Shown here: positions 11,818 through 25,190 of the stretch, in pieces | Layout of the letters: every line of letters begins with the position of its first letter | How positions within the stretch are numbered: position 1 is the stretch's first letter | Assembly (NCBI RefSeq): GCF_026745355.1 | Contig: NC_079202.1 | Span: 54,106,709 to 54,170,708, forward strand | Source of the DNA: Beta vulgaris subsp. vulgaris | Lineage: Eukaryota; Streptophyta; Magnoliopsida; Caryophyllales; Amaranthaceae | Direction: 5' to 3' | Length of the DNA stretch: 64,000 bases | Translations under genes and position numbers: made by a program | Notes under the pieces: model-generated | Told to the model about the DNA's origin: nothing | Seen by the model: the letters and a program-made list of their open reading frames with translations, nothing else | Databases searched by the model: none

Positions 11818-14800
11818 ATGAGCAGAAGGGTTCGTCGGAAAGTGGCAAAAAAGGGCAAAGAAAAGGTCCTTCTACCCAGCTACCCTGAGCTAATCTCAGA
11901 TGATTTCCCACAAAACATATCATCAACAAACACAAGATACAACGTTGTTGATTGGACTACTCTACCAGATGATACCGTAATCCAACTATTCTCTCTCCTA
12001 AACTACAGAGACCGAGCTAGTTTATCTTCATGTTGTCGGACATGGCGTAATCTGGGTTCTACACCATGTTTATGGGAGTCTCTAGACCTCCGTGCACACC
12101 GTTGCGACGAAACAACGGCGGTTGCATTAGCTTCAAGGTGTTTCAACCTTCGGCGCCTCCGATTTCTAGGTGCGGAATCAGCTGATGCCATTATTTACTT
12201 AAGAGCAAAGAATTTGAGCGAGATTTCTGGTGATTACTGCCGGAAAATGACCGACGCAACTATATCTGTGATTGCGGCGCGACATGAGATGCTAGAGTTT
12301 CTTCAATTGGGGCCGGATTTCTGTGAGAGAATCACAAGTGATGCGATCCGAGCAGTTGCAATTTGTTGTCCGAGGTTGAAGAGCTTAAGGTTGTCTGGGG
12401 TAAGAGAAATTGACTCTGATGCTATAAATGCTCTTGCTAAGAATTGTATTAATTTGTGTGATATTGGTTTTATGGATTGTTTGAAAGTTGATGAGACTGC
12501 TTTGGGTAATATGGGTTCACTTACATATCTTTCTGTTGCTGGGACTTCTAATTTGAAGTGGGGTTTAGTGTCTCATTTGTGGAGTAAGCTGCCTAATTTG
12601 ATTGCCTTGGATGTTTCAAGAACTGATATTGGTCCTACCGCCGTTTCGAGGATGTTGTTGTCTTGTCATAGTTTGAGAGTGTTGTGTGCACTTAATTGTA
12701 CAAATGTGGAAGAAGATGCTAACTTTCTTATGAGTTCTAGTAATGGGAGTAAAGGTAAGTTGTTGTTATCCCTGCTTACTGATATATCCAAAGGGGTAAG
12801 TTCTTTATTCGTCGATAAGTCAATGGAAGGGAGGAATGTGTTTTTGGATTGGAGAGGTACTGAGAGGAAAGACAAGAAATTGGATGACATTATGACTTGG
12901 CTTGAATGGGTTCTCTCGTATTCGCTTTTGCGAATTGCTGAGAGTAATCCTCCAGGTTTGGATAACTTTTGGGTCAGTCAGGGTGCTACATTGTTGCTCA
13001 GTTTGATGCAGAGTTCACAAGAGGATGTTCAGGAAAGGGCAGCTACAGGGCTTGCTACTTTTGTGGTTATTGATGATGAGAACACAAGCATTGATGGGCA
13101 ACGAGCCGAAGCAGTTATGAAGGGTGGGGGTGTGCAGCTTCTCCTTAGTCTTGCCAGCTCGTGGCGAGAAGGATTGCAAGCAGAGTCTGCCAAGGTATGA
13201 ATATCTTGTTTGCCATTTTTAATTTCACTTTCTTTCTCGGCTGTCTGCCAGAAGTTCACATAATTCTATGAAGTCTCCAGTTCTGTCCATCCCTTTTCTT
13301 TATTTTTGAATCCCCACTTCTATGTTTAGAAGTACTTGTGTGATTTTATAGTCAATGCTTTCATCTGCAGGCAATAGCGAATTTGTCCGTCAATGCTAGT
13401 GTTGCGAAAGCTGTAGCTGATGAAGGAGGCATCACTATCCTTGCAAATTTAGCAAGGTCCATGAACAGGCTGGTCGCCGAGGAGGCTGCTGGTGGACTAT
13501 GGAACATATCAGTTGGAGAAGAGCATAAGGTTAGTTATTTTTTCCTGCCTCTTTCTTTTTTTTCCTCAGTAGGATGTCTGTCTCATGTTTGCATCCATTT
13601 CTGAGATTCGGTGTCTTTTTTTCAGGGTGCTATAGCAGAGGCAGGAGGAGTAAAAGCTTTGGTTGATCTAATCTTCAAATGGTCAACTGGTGGCGATGGA
13701 GTTCTGGTTTGTATTCCCACTGAGACGATTAACTTTACTGGGTTTTCTGTACTTCCCTTTCTTATTTTTATGAACCCAAATGGGTTTCCTTCTATGGTGT
13801 GTTTTATACATAGTAGATGCCACCTCTACTGTTTTCAGGAACGAGCAGCTGGTGCTTTGGCTAACCTGGCAGCTGATGACAAATGTAGCATGGAGGTTGC
13901 ACTTGCTGGTGGTGTACATGCATTAGTGATGCTGGCCCGTAACTGCAAGTTTGAGGGAGTGCAAGAGCAGGTGATGTAAATATTCAGAAGTTTGAGGTTC
14001 ACTCTTCTGTTCCCGTGGATACCATTTGATGGGGACTATGATGTTTCGTTTGTGTCAAGTGTGATTATAATGTATCAAAGTTCCTGGAAATAACTGGATT
14101 CTTATTGACAAGATGGAATTATATAGTATCCCATGTGGGGGGGAACAGTTGTCCCTGTTACGTAACCCTGCCATTTGCCTCGTATTTTGGGGTTGTTTCT
14201 TTTTCTGTGGTGATTTCATCTATGAATAGTGTTCTTTAGTTATTTTTTGATTATATTCTCTGGTTTGCATATTTTTCTGATATGTATTCCTTGACATTCT
14301 ACTTTATAGGCTGCTCGAGCCTTGGCAAACTTGGCAGCTCATGGAGATAGCAACAGTAATAATTCAGCTGTAGGACAGGAGGCCGGTGCTCTGGAAGCCT
14401 TAGTACAGCTGACACATTCTGCTCATGAAGGCGTCAGGTATCTTTTGTGGGAAAGAAAACAATTTTCACTGCAGTTTGTAAGACGGTACCCTTGACTCTC
14501 ATCATGAGATGTGCTTACATCTGACTGTGACCATACATTTCAAAATCTTAACAAATGGATCGGAGGACTATATATCTTTCGTCTATGAGATTGCATCTCA
14601 ATCATCATGTGCTTCATAATTTCTTCTAGGTTTATGTTCGACTGTAGTATAATTTATGAGGATCGGACTTTTTGTATTCTTTTATCTAATTATTCTAATG
14701 CTTCGTGAGCAGGCAGGAGGCTGCTGGTGCATTGTGGAACCTGTCATTTGATGATCGTAATCGGGAAGCAATTGCTGCTGCTGGTGGCGTCGAGGCATTG

Positions 14801-17800
14801 GTATGTCAAAATCTATCCTATCTACATGTTTTGAATGTTTCCACAATATAGCCTTGCTCTTGCCTTATGATATTGTGACCTGCATATTTTAAATATGTGA
14901 TCTCATGGGGGATAGTTTATTAGAAGAATAGAAGTTCAAATTATAAGACTGTGATGTAGTTTTCTACCAAATAAATGCTTGCATCTTACAGCAGCCCATC
15001 TTAAAATCTGGATGAGAAGTAGCATACATAATTGTCGAGAACATAAACTATGAGACTTTTCTGTATGTGTGTTCTTTGTCTTGTTTCTTCCTGCATCAAG
15101 ATTCGTTTTGCTTCTGTTGTACATTTTTGGTTCCTTGTTCCTTTGTTTGAGTAAGATGTTTCATCAATCATGTATGGTGATTTTTTCTGCCTTCTCTATT
15201 AGTATGCCTTCATCTAATAATTTACTTCGGAGAACCTTTTGTTTTTGTGGATTGGCAAATACTGGAAAATGTTTTCCACCATGCTGTTTCCAACCTGCAC
15301 ATGAAAATTTCTCATTTTAGTATGCGAATAACTTTTGACTGTCATTGATGGATTATGGACCTTCTCTACTAGTTCAATAAATAATGATGATGGCTTTTTT
15401 AGGTTTTCTTGACAATCACCATTGGAAATAAAAAAGGATTTACCTTGTAAATAAAGAATTGCAGATATCATCTCAAAATAGAATACCATGCAAACACTAT
15501 AAAAATGGGAGAAAGCGTGTTATGTCTTCTGAAAATTGAAGTCAAATCTTAGCTGCTGATGCATTGATGAGCATGTTATAAACCTATAGTTGATGCAATA
15601 TCTGTGAATTGCTTTTTTTTAAGGTATTTAACTCACTTATCGCTTGTGTTGTTTAGGTTGCTCTCGCACAGTCTTGCTCAAATGCTTCTCCAGGTCTTCA
15701 GGAAAGGGCTGCCGGTGCTCTTTGGGGCCTATCAGTGTCTGAGGCAAATAGGTGTCTACTGAGTTCCACCCATGTTTGTGTTTAGAATTGAAATATGATG
15801 TTCTGTGTTCAATTCGTTATAGATTTGCTAGTGATTGGTTTCTCATGTTCCAATATATTGTTTTGTGGCATTTTATTCGTCTGGCTCAATGAATTATATC
15901 TGGCCTTCCCCCTGATATTTCAGCCATGCCTTGTTGTATAGTTTTAGATATCAAATTGTCTAAGAAGCTCGTTTATGTGGAAGAGCATATCCGGTGAAGG
16001 CCTTCTTTCTTCTGGTATGAGATCCAATTGGCCAGGTGAGAGCTGAGATGTGTATGGTGCAGTGGATGATGTAATAATTGAGGTAGATTCTGGCATGGAT
16101 AAAGAGAATTATGTAGGACCACATGCCTCAGGTTTCCTTCATGTCTGTTGGGATGTTTTGAAATGGCAATAGATTAGACTATTAGAGATATTGCATAAGT
16201 TTTATGGTTACTTTTTCTGAGGAAGTCCATGCGTTATTCTCATGGTACTCTTCTTGCCGAAAAAATTGCTGTACTGAGGTTAATGACTGTTGACCTGTCG
16301 TTGCATATTTTTGAATGTATTTACAAAGTTATTTTCAAGTGCTTTAGAGGAAGCCCTTGATAAGCCTTCTTTGATCCTTAAGAATGCTTTTGTTGGAGGC
16401 AGATAAATTTTGGATGATGCCGTTGCTATTAAGACAGTAATGGCATCAAGCATATGAGCATGGTCTACTTCTAATAGCTTGTGGAGTTGTTGAAGCATTG
16501 CGAAGAAATATGAGCTAGACCTAACTAATATGCATCGCACCCACATTGAACAACTTAATCGCCAAGTTTAAAGTGTTACCAGAAAGAGCAGGGTCACGTT
16601 GCATGTCCCAGTCTTGGCTAGGCGATTCATATCACATTATTAACAAAACTATTTAAAGTTTAAACTGATAGTATGATGTGAAAGCAGACTCATGCAACTA
16701 CCAATCATCTTTTTGCATCTGGAAGTCCTCCACTGGGCAGTCTTGGTTTCCTCCATGCTCTTTTTCCCTCGGCTCTCTGTTCCAAACTCACCTGTTCAGT
16801 ACCTTTTTCTTTTTCTTCTTCTCTTTGGGGTGGGGGGGGGGGGATTTGGAGAGCTGTTTACTTGCTAAAGATAGGTGAGTAAATCATCTTTCTCGATCTA
16901 TCTATCCCTCTCTCGTTTGGGTCTCTGTCCTTCGGTTTTTTACTTCTAAAATTTGTGTGATCTATTCACGATAGAAAGTTTGCATATATAGTTTGATTGC
17001 ATCACTCAAACCTTTCTTCAATGTTAAAAAAAAAAAGATCTCCATATAGGAACCAGTACACGTGATAGTTTTGAAATTCGCCCAATAATTGTGGTTCTGG
17101 TTTTTGTTTTAGTTTGCGAATTAAGTTCACTACAGCAATCACCACAACTGAACCAAAGACGTTATCTTATTCTTATCCGTTGATGATTGATTCTGACATC
17201 CTTTACAAAATTAAGACTACTAGGAGATGTAATGGGAACAGAATCAATGCTACATAGTTGAAATATTATCTTGCCGACATTATCATAACTGCAATTGCTG
17301 ATTTCTATGGCTACTATTACCATTTAGCGTCTGCTAATAACAAATCATTCAATCATCTTTTGAGTCTGGTTGGTTTGTTCCTTTCTCATTCCAATTGTAC
17401 AAAATAGTGTACTTAAGTTTTGGTTTGTTAAATTTTGCCTTTTCTGTTTCCTGGATTGAACTTATATGTTGTTCTTTCTTTTTGTAGTATTGCTATCGGC
17501 CGCGAAGGAGGTGTGGCACCTCTTATTGCATTGGCACGTTCTGAAGCTGAAGTGAGTACATAATATGCCCTTGTGCTTTACTTTTCATCTGATTTGATTT
17601 ATTAAGCAACCCCCCACCCAGCCCCACACAGGAGGCACTCCCAAGTCCCAACTAGTGCTATGTAACATTGTTGTTATCTTCAGACACTGGTCTGTATGTG
17701 CTCTTTTTTCTTTGCCTCTCTGGTTTTCTTTGTAAGAATTTTTGTTATATACGCTGCACGATGTAGTTCTTCTTACTTTCAAAGTAAATGTTTCCTTTTG

Positions 17801-20800
17801 CTGCTTCATGCTTACTATCAACATGAAATCTTTGGTTTTTTTTTCCCAGGCTTTGGTTGTCAAGTTCACCAACATAGTCTATGAATTAATATATTTGATT
17901 CCATTGATTTTGCTTTGTTCTTTTCTTTGCCTTAATTTCTTAAGTGATACTGTTATAGGTAATAAGACGTTGCTTACTTGCTTTCCATCAAAAACCAAAG
18001 GGCATTTGCTGTCTGAAGTCATGGATTTAATGTCAACTTTGTTAGCAATGTATGAGACAGCTTTGTTAACTGCATAGGAAATTCTATTATACTCACATAT
18101 GAATTGTAGCGATTCATGGTTAAGGTTCTCTCTTGCTTATAAACAACGTTTTGACTGTATTAGTTTTTATTAGGATGCACTTTTTGTCTTTTTCATTATG
18201 CTAATTCTGGTCAAGCTTCTGACCTTAATTGATTCTGTAGATCAAGAATTTGAGGGTTCTCCCCCCCACCCCAATGACGTTATCATTTATTATCTTTTCC
18301 CTGAGTCTTTAGGTTGGGAGATTTACAAGTGTTTTGTGGGCTGTTTTTTTCCTAGCCCAGGCTTCCTATTTGTCCTGGGTTGTTATTCTGTTGGTCTCAC
18401 TTGGACAATATTTATTACGCATTTAATAGAGTGGTTTTACATGCTGTTATCTTCCAGGATGTTCATGAGACAGCTGCTGGAGCTCTTTGGAACCTTGCCT
18501 TCAATTCCGGAAATGCACTGCGAATTGTCGAAGAAGGTGGAGTCCCTGCCCTTGTTCATCTCTGTTCTTCTTCAGTGTCAAAGATGGCAAGGTTCATGGC
18601 TGCATTGGCATTGGCATATATGTTTGATGGAAGGTAAACCTTTAAATTTATTCGGCTTGCACTGAAGTGTTGGTTTTATCTTGATTTCTCTTTTTATTTG
18701 CTTTTTTGGTCTACAATAGGTTAGAAGATTTTTCTATGAAAACTTGCAAAGTTACATTTCCTTCAGCTGTTTTGAGGAATATAATTTACATATCAATCTG
18801 CTCCCATCTTTCACATGACAGTACACTGAGACACCTATCTTTTTCTTACGAGTCCGTTTTCAGAGTCTATTAAATTTAATTTGAGTAGCGTCTCAATTTC
18901 TGAAGAATACTTTCCCTTTTCCAGCCAATATGCAACAACCCTTCCAGCTCATCCATAGTGAAACTTAGGTCTCTTGGTTGAGTTAAATGTTTAAGTTCCA
19001 GACTGGCATTCTATGCACACTATATGACAGGGTTGTGGCTTTAGATTGATTTGAGGGATTATTTGTAATTTTTTTAAATACCATAGTGGAGCATGATTCA
19101 AGAATTTTCCTTCTTGTGAAGTAAAATAGTAATTCAGGTTTACCAGTTTTAATGATGATATTTAATCGTTGACGCTGTAATTTGTTATCTTTAATGGTGT
19201 GTTTTAAAATATACATTTGTAGTGCATTGCGTTTTGCAAGTCTAACTTCATGATAGAACAACGATTATATAACCCAATAGCCAACCTTTTGTTTTCTGTT
19301 CTTCTCTGGATCAACCCCTTTATAATGTTGTCTCCATCTGGAATTAAAAGTCACATTCACTATTTTAGGATACCTGGAAAAGTTATCACTCCTAATATAT
19401 AGAGGGTTTATTATTAAATTTCTAATATGCCACTAACTAAATCAAGTGATGGGAGACGATATAAATGACCAGCTATATTGAAGGATCTGTTGTTAGATAC
19501 TTAGATTCTGTGTGATTTGTAATTATGGGGAATCAGATCTATGTGACAACTGAACTAATTGTAGACGAAGGTAGTATTTGTTACGAAAGAAACATAATCG
19601 GGAATTCTGTTGTCAATATCATTAGTTTAGATGTAACCTTATTATCGTATATAGATGAATATCGTATCTTGCTGCAATTAAGGACAACCATGGCTATTTG
19701 TGAATGAGTTGTGATTTCTAGTATTGGCACTCTCTTTTTTTCGTAAGCTTTATTAAAGGACAGAGCAAGACAAACATAGGGGTTGTTTGGTTTAGTGATT
19801 TGTGGAATCTGGTATGGGTTTGGAATCACCCAATAACCCTTGATGTTTGGTTCAGAGTGTTTAAAAATTGATACCATGGACGCCTGGGCCACCTTCCAAA
19901 CCCCGAGGTATCAGGTTTGTTCTCATACCTTATGGGGGGAGGTGTCTAGGTGGGTATGGACTATGGAGCCCATACCTTGGAATCAAATAAGAAAAAGCAA
20001 ATACTGCTTCCCACTGTTCATGTCTTCCATTCCCACCTAGATAGGCAATAGCACTAGTGCACTACTGAGGAAGAGAACCACAACCACTTCAATACAAACT
20101 CATAATTGATGTTTGGCTCAGAAGTTTTTCAAAAATGATATTATAAGGGCTCACTTCCAAACCCCAAGTTATTCGGTATGTTTACCTGAGGGGGAGGTGG
20201 ACCATACCTTGAAATTAAATATCAAGAAAAATCAAATACTGCTTTCTGCAATTCATGTCTTCTATTCCCACCAAGATAAGCAAGAGAAACGTCACAATTT
20301 CAGTTAGCTACCAGAAGCAGCAACACCACCACCGTCACCACCACCACTTCAGTATGTCACCACCATCACCACCATATCCCCTAACGAAGTCATCACCAAC
20401 CCAATTTTTCTCTCCTTTCTATAATCTAGCTCCACCACAAAGATGCCTAACCGTCACCACTATCAACAATGACCGATTTTAAGCACAATATAACTGTCCA
20501 GAAACTCAAAAAATAATACTAAAAACAAAATATTGCATGCCTTTAGGGAAAATATAATCTAGACCATTAGTGTTCATTTCTGCCTACAAGGTTCCATATC
20601 TGTAACTTTAGTGGTGAAATCTACCCCCAAAATCTGAAACTTGAAGGAAAAGAGATAAGAGGTGGTGGAGAGAAAGAAATATAGCTTTCGGTGGAGGAAA
20701 GGGGCGAGAGAAGAGTGGCGGAGCGCTTAACTAAAGGGTTGTAATTTTTGTTTGCAAAGGAAACAATAAGCAGAGGCAACTGGTGTCTTGTTGTAGGGAG

Positions 20801-23333
20801 GGCAACGGAGAAGCAGTGTTAGAGGAGGGTAACTGAACCAAACATATGGAAATAGGTATGGTTTACTTAGTATCACTCATTTAACCCACACTGATATTAA
20901 AACCGTACCTCATTCCAATGTTGAACAAAATGTTCCCTTAGATGTGATTGACTTTGCTTAATTGACAATCTTATGCTAGAAGCTGACGAGAATGCTTCCC
21001 AAGGGATTGGATACAGATCTACTTGACAACAGTATTGTTGTGTGCAGTCCTGTATAGTTTCCATCATATCGTTGGCTCTGCGGGATTGGAGAGTGGTTGT
21101 GCCAGCAGGTGCTTGCTTTAATTACTTGGTTTACCAAAATTGTTGTTTATACTTTACAGAATAGGTGAAGTTGCTTCAGCCGGAACTTCATCAGAAGGCG
21201 TATCAAAATGTGTCAGTTTGGATGGGGCTAGAAGGATGGCGTTGAAACATATTGAAGCATTTGTGCTCACGTTTTCTGATCCGCAAGCATTTGCAGCTGC
21301 TGCTGCTTCATCAGCTCCTGCAGCATTGGCGCAAGTAACAGAAGCAGCTCGAATACAGGAAGCTGGGCATCTTAGATGCAGGTAAGAGCTACATTAGCAC
21401 GTAAGTGGCGAAGATGTGAGCTAGGGGGTGGGACCAATAGTAGTTAATAGTTTTTTGATAGAAAGATTTAGTTTATGATTTTACTTCCCTGATGCAAAGT
21501 CTTCCAGTATTAGTGTACGAGCACAAGCTAATCCACTTCTGTAATTTTCTATATTTTACTGTTTGTCTTTAGAACATGAGAAAATCTTAGTGCTATCACT
21601 GAACTAGAATTTATTTGACATCTGAAGTAGCTCCTGAGTACTGACTTACAAAAGCTGTCTCAAAGATATGTGCTTACAGTAGGATCCTTAATATCATCAT
21701 GGATCGCCGACCTAGGTGGTGGCCTCTCAAAGAAGCTGTGAATTGTTAAAAAAAATACTCCCTCCGGTTTTGATTAGTTTACCCACTTATTTGGGAAAAG
21801 TGTTTTAAAGGAAACAAATATGTGGGTTAGAGAAAGGAAGAGAAAGTATTAATTTATTGCATGTTGTATTGAAGTTTATGTTGTCGGCCAAGACAAGTAG
21901 AGTGAGAAAAACTTTACTATAAAGATAATAATATAAAACTGTTAGGACCGTTCGAAAAACAGAAATAAGAAGTGGATAAACTAATAAATGACAACCCAAA
22001 AAGGAAAGCGGGTAAACTAATAAAGACCAGAGGGAGTACTACTTAGTACGATCCAGAAGATCCTGTAAAACAGCTTAAAACAACAAGTTTGACATGACTT
22101 CCACCTTCTGTAGATCTGATTAGGTCCGCATTTATGTGATGTCCCCTCAAATTGGTTTCTGGCTTTCTGCGACCAGCTGAGGGACCTAATTTAAATGAGC
22201 TGTTAGGAAAAACATCTTCTTTGAATTTTGCTTGTACTCCAACCTAACTTATTAAAGAGTAGTTACTAACTAGGACGTAATCCCTTAGTGAGAACATATC
22301 TGAGTCGCATTTGCATTGTATACGTAACTATATTCTATAATGGTTTTGGCCTTTGAGCTGTTGATATCCTAGTCAAGCACTGAAGCTAGAAATATAATCA
22401 CCAAACATTAAAGTTGTTGTTCTCGCTGTTTCTTAACAAACTGGCATTGCAAAACAATCATTGATATATTAATTCCTTTTCATCTGAAGATGCACACTGC
22501 TAACTATTCAGAATTTGATGGCATCTTTGTTAAGCTTATGTCATTGATTGTTGTCCTATCTGTATGATTATCAGTGGAGCTGAAATTGGGAGATTTGTGG
22601 CCATGTTGCGTAACCCGTCTTCAATATTAAAGGCTTGTGCTGCATTTGCTCTTCTCCAGGTAAAAGAGTTATTACTATCTGCCTGCTTAACTTTAGACAT
22701 GCATATCCATTACGTATGGTTCTGCTATTTTTCTCGATCAAGGATATAGGATAGGACCAGGGTTTGCTATTGCTGCTCTTCAGCTCTTGCAATACGTGGT
22801 TATCTGTTTTTGAATTGCTCTATTGTCTTTTTCTGCGGTGGATAAATGTCTTAAAGATTTTTTTAGATGTTCCTTAATTTGCAATAGAATTTAGTGCAAG
22901 TATCTAAGCAGACTCCTTCGACTAAACTTGATCGTTGCAGCTTCTTTTTTCTTTCCTTTTCCACCTTTTTTGGTCCTCCTCTCCCTTTTTACTCTCTCCG
23001 GAGCACAAAACTCACACAGTATACAAGGACTAACTTGACATTCATTTTTCCATGGAACCTCCTCTTTTTTCTTTCTTGGGTAATCTCTCGTGTGAATTGG
23101 CACGTTTTAAGTCTGTCATTGATTAAGCATATTTTGTGAATTCCTTCGAAATGCAGTTCACTATACCAGGTGGCCGACATGCTCTGCACCATGCGAACCT
23201 CCTGCAAAATGCAGGAGCACCGAGAGTCCTGCGTGCTGCAGCTGCAGCTGCAACTGCTCCCCTTGAAGCCAAAATATTTGCAAGAATAGTTCTTCGCAAC
23301 CTGGAACACCACCTGGTAGAAATTTCAATTTGA
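11818..23333 (+). CDS. ARABIDILLO: ARABIDILLO-type F-box/LRR/armadillo-repeat protein
   Basis: ARABIDILLO proteins are plant nuclear F-box/armadillo proteins that promote lateral root development in Arabidopsis, presumably in SCF ubiquitin ligases. Twelve exons: 11818-13194, 13371-13529, 13626-13706, 13839-13970, 14310-14437, 14713-14800, 15657-15751, 17488-17551, 18458-18633, 21160-21381, 22575-22659, 23157-23333. They sum to 2784 nt (927 aa), near the family's ~930, and all junctions keep frame with GT..AG. The basic N-terminus is MSRRVRRKVAKKGKEK. The F-box is about residues 43-90 (VDWTTLPDDTVIQLFSLLNY). LRRs cover about 95-300. Armadillo repeats run from about 370 to the end, with recurring AAGALWNL, EEGGVPALV and ERAAGALANLA. 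The protein ends LRNLEHHLVEISI. I chose ATG 11818 because MSRRVRRK matches the family start; upstream in-frame sequence has no ATG. Introns 9 and 10 carry MITEs. Confidence 0.95.
15752..17487 (+). other. ARABIDILLO intron 7
   Basis: A 1.7-kb intron between AAATAG|GTGTCT and TTTGTAG|TATTGC. It contains a run of 12 G near 16832-16843 and AT-rich sequence. I see no gene or intact mobile element in it. Confidence 0.75.
19779..20937. mobile_element. Degenerate PIF/Harbinger-like element in ARABIDILLO intron 9
   Basis: The left end GGGGTTGTTTGGTTTAG and the shared subterminal string ggtatgggtttggaatca also occur in the inner element of the CAT9 intron (3177-4357), so the two are related. The right end is poorly conserved (gaacaaaatgttccc). 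The interior has a (CAC)n stretch at about 20320-20380. Borders are approximate and no transposase is visible. Confidence 0.45.
21758..22036. mobile_element. Stowaway MITE in ARABIDILLO intron 10
   Basis: The termini CTCCCTCCGGTTTTGATTAG and CTAATAAAGACCAGAGGGAG are imperfect inverted repeats flanked by TA on both sides (21756-21757 and 22037-22038). Subterminal tttacccactta and ggataaacta repeat the palindromic layout. It is non-coding, 279 bp. Confidence 0.8.
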
Positions 23334-24141
23334 AGACCACAACATTTTCAACCGTACCCATTTATTTGACTTACCTCTCTTAGAGCCTTCACACTGATGT
23401 TCTTTACAAGGCTTCTCGACATGGTGCTGTTATCAAAGGACGATCTTTTAGCACTACCAGAACGATGGTATAGGAGAAAGATAACCAGAAAGGAACTTCA
23501 ACCAACTGGTGATGTCTCTCTCCTCTTCGAGGTCTTGGAGCCTGCAGTTTTTCTTCGAAAATGTGTTACTTTACTGGTCATATGGTAGTCTGTGAAACAG
23601 AATCATTTTCCTGGAAGTGGGTTCAAAGATGGCATCTTTTCTGTCGGTCCCAGTGAGCAACTCGACGTTCTTTACTTTGTACTCATTGTGACTATGTTTC
23701 CATATGTTTGTTTCGGAAAAGTAATTATTGGAGTTGTCAATAAGGGCACATTTGCTCTGTGACTGCAACCTATTCTTCATTTAATATAAATCCTTTGTCT
23801 ATATGATACAGTGAGTTGGAACTTTGTCAAATTCATGTTATAGTATAATGTTGATTTCAGAATCGAGCTGCATTTTTCTTGTACAATAAATGAGTTTGAA
23901 GGCTGGAAGTTTGGCCTATTTTGTGTGATTAAAACTTTACAAAATCATCTTTAAGAGGAAGAGCATGAATTGGTTCTTATCTTTTGAACTTTGTGCCTAG
24001 GGAATGCAATTCAATCCTGATCCACTCTGAGTCCGACTTGATCCGATCAAAGATATCGATTCCAATTCGAAAATGTGAAAATCCGACTTGAATCAAATTA
24101 CTAGTTTCACCTTATCAATTTATAGAATAAATTTACATTAA

Positions 24142-24460
24142 AGCTTCGTTTGGTAGGGCGTAAAATATTTTCTCGGAAAACTGTTTTCCTCTATTTTTCG
24201 TTTTACATTGTTTGGTTGGCAAAAGAGTGTAAAATCATTTTCCTTTCAAAATGAAGGGAAAATAATTTTCGTTGTCTCTCTTGTACACTCCTCTCACTAC
24301 CTCCTTACTTTCCCTTTCATTTTCCTTTCATTTCATCATTTTTCTTACATGAAACCAAATAATGGAAAACTAATTTTGGAATTGTGTTTTCCATTGTAAA
24401 TTGTTTTCCATGAAAATCATTTTACATTGAAAATATTTTACGCCCTACCAAACGAAGCCT
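24142..24460. mobile_element. Palindromic MITE
   Basis: The left end GCTTCGTTTGGTAGGGCGTA and the right end TACGCCCTACCAAACGAAGC are exact inverted repeats, and complementarity continues inwards (aaaatattttc, gaaaatatttta). The target duplication is ambiguous (TAA-like), so I do not assign a superfamily firmly. About 320 bp, non-coding. Confidence 0.75.
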
Positions 24461-24737
24461 AAACTATGACAATTATGTTGATATTGTTATAAATGTTTAA
24501 ATTTATTTTTTCAGAAAAATACTTTACATAGCAAATTTCTTTCAAACATACTACCATTTTATGTTTACAGTCTCAAAAGACTACCTTTTATAATCATTAA
24601 ATGACTGTCGCCTTAAGAGTTGTTGTCGGTGGAGTAGCAAGGAAAGACGAGGAAAACGAGAGGGGAGAAGAGAAACATTTTGTGGTGATCGTACTAATGG
24701 TGGTTAAAACTCTTTAATAGTGAAATGGTAGTATATT

Positions 24738-24810
24738 GAAAGAAATTTGTTATATAAGGTAGTTTTTTGAAAGAAATTTGTTATATAAGGTAGTTTTTTG
24801 AAAGAAATTT
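24738..24810. repeat. 31-bp tandem repeat, about 2.3 copies
   Basis: gaaagaaatttgttatataa followed by ggtagtttttt repeats head to tail twice, then starts a third time. It has no coding potential. Confidence 0.8.
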
Positions 24811-24987
24811 TTAAAAGGTACTTTTTGAAAAAAACTGGTTATAAACAGTAGTTTTATGAAAATTTTCCTATTATAAAACATCGATATTTATGATCTAAAG
24901 TGATAAAAATAGCGTAATAGCATAATAGTATATGAATATATTTATAGAATACGCTAACTTTATGACATCGAACCCCCTACTCTAATA

Positions 24988-25177
24988 CTTCCTCCGTAAT
25001 GGAACAAATTCATGAGCACATATTCCTAGACAAAATTTGTTTGTAAGTGTTAAATATACAAAAATAGGGTAGCATGTGATGGAAAGAGAACTGACATCTT
25101 TTGATGACATTTCTTTCCTCTAATATGAAATTTCTATTACAAGTAAAAGTTCCATCTAAAAAGAAACGGAGAACACA
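24988..25177. mobile_element. Degenerate Stowaway-like MITE
   Basis: The left end CTTCCTCCGTAATGGAAC follows TA (24986-24987). The right end carries only a partial match, ttccatctaaaaagaaacgg then ag. The right border is approximate. Confidence 0.4.
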
Positions 25178-25190
25178 AAGTCTTATAAAA

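Larger units (their letters stand above)
23334..25190. other. ARABIDILLO 3' flank and spacer
   Basis: The probable 3' UTR follows the TGA at 23331-23333. The stretch 23598-23765 recurs in a rearranged copy at about 49115-49287. Further right lie a palindromic MITE (24142-24460), a short tandem repeat (24738-24810) and a degenerate Stowaway (24988-25177). I see no gene. Confidence 0.6.
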
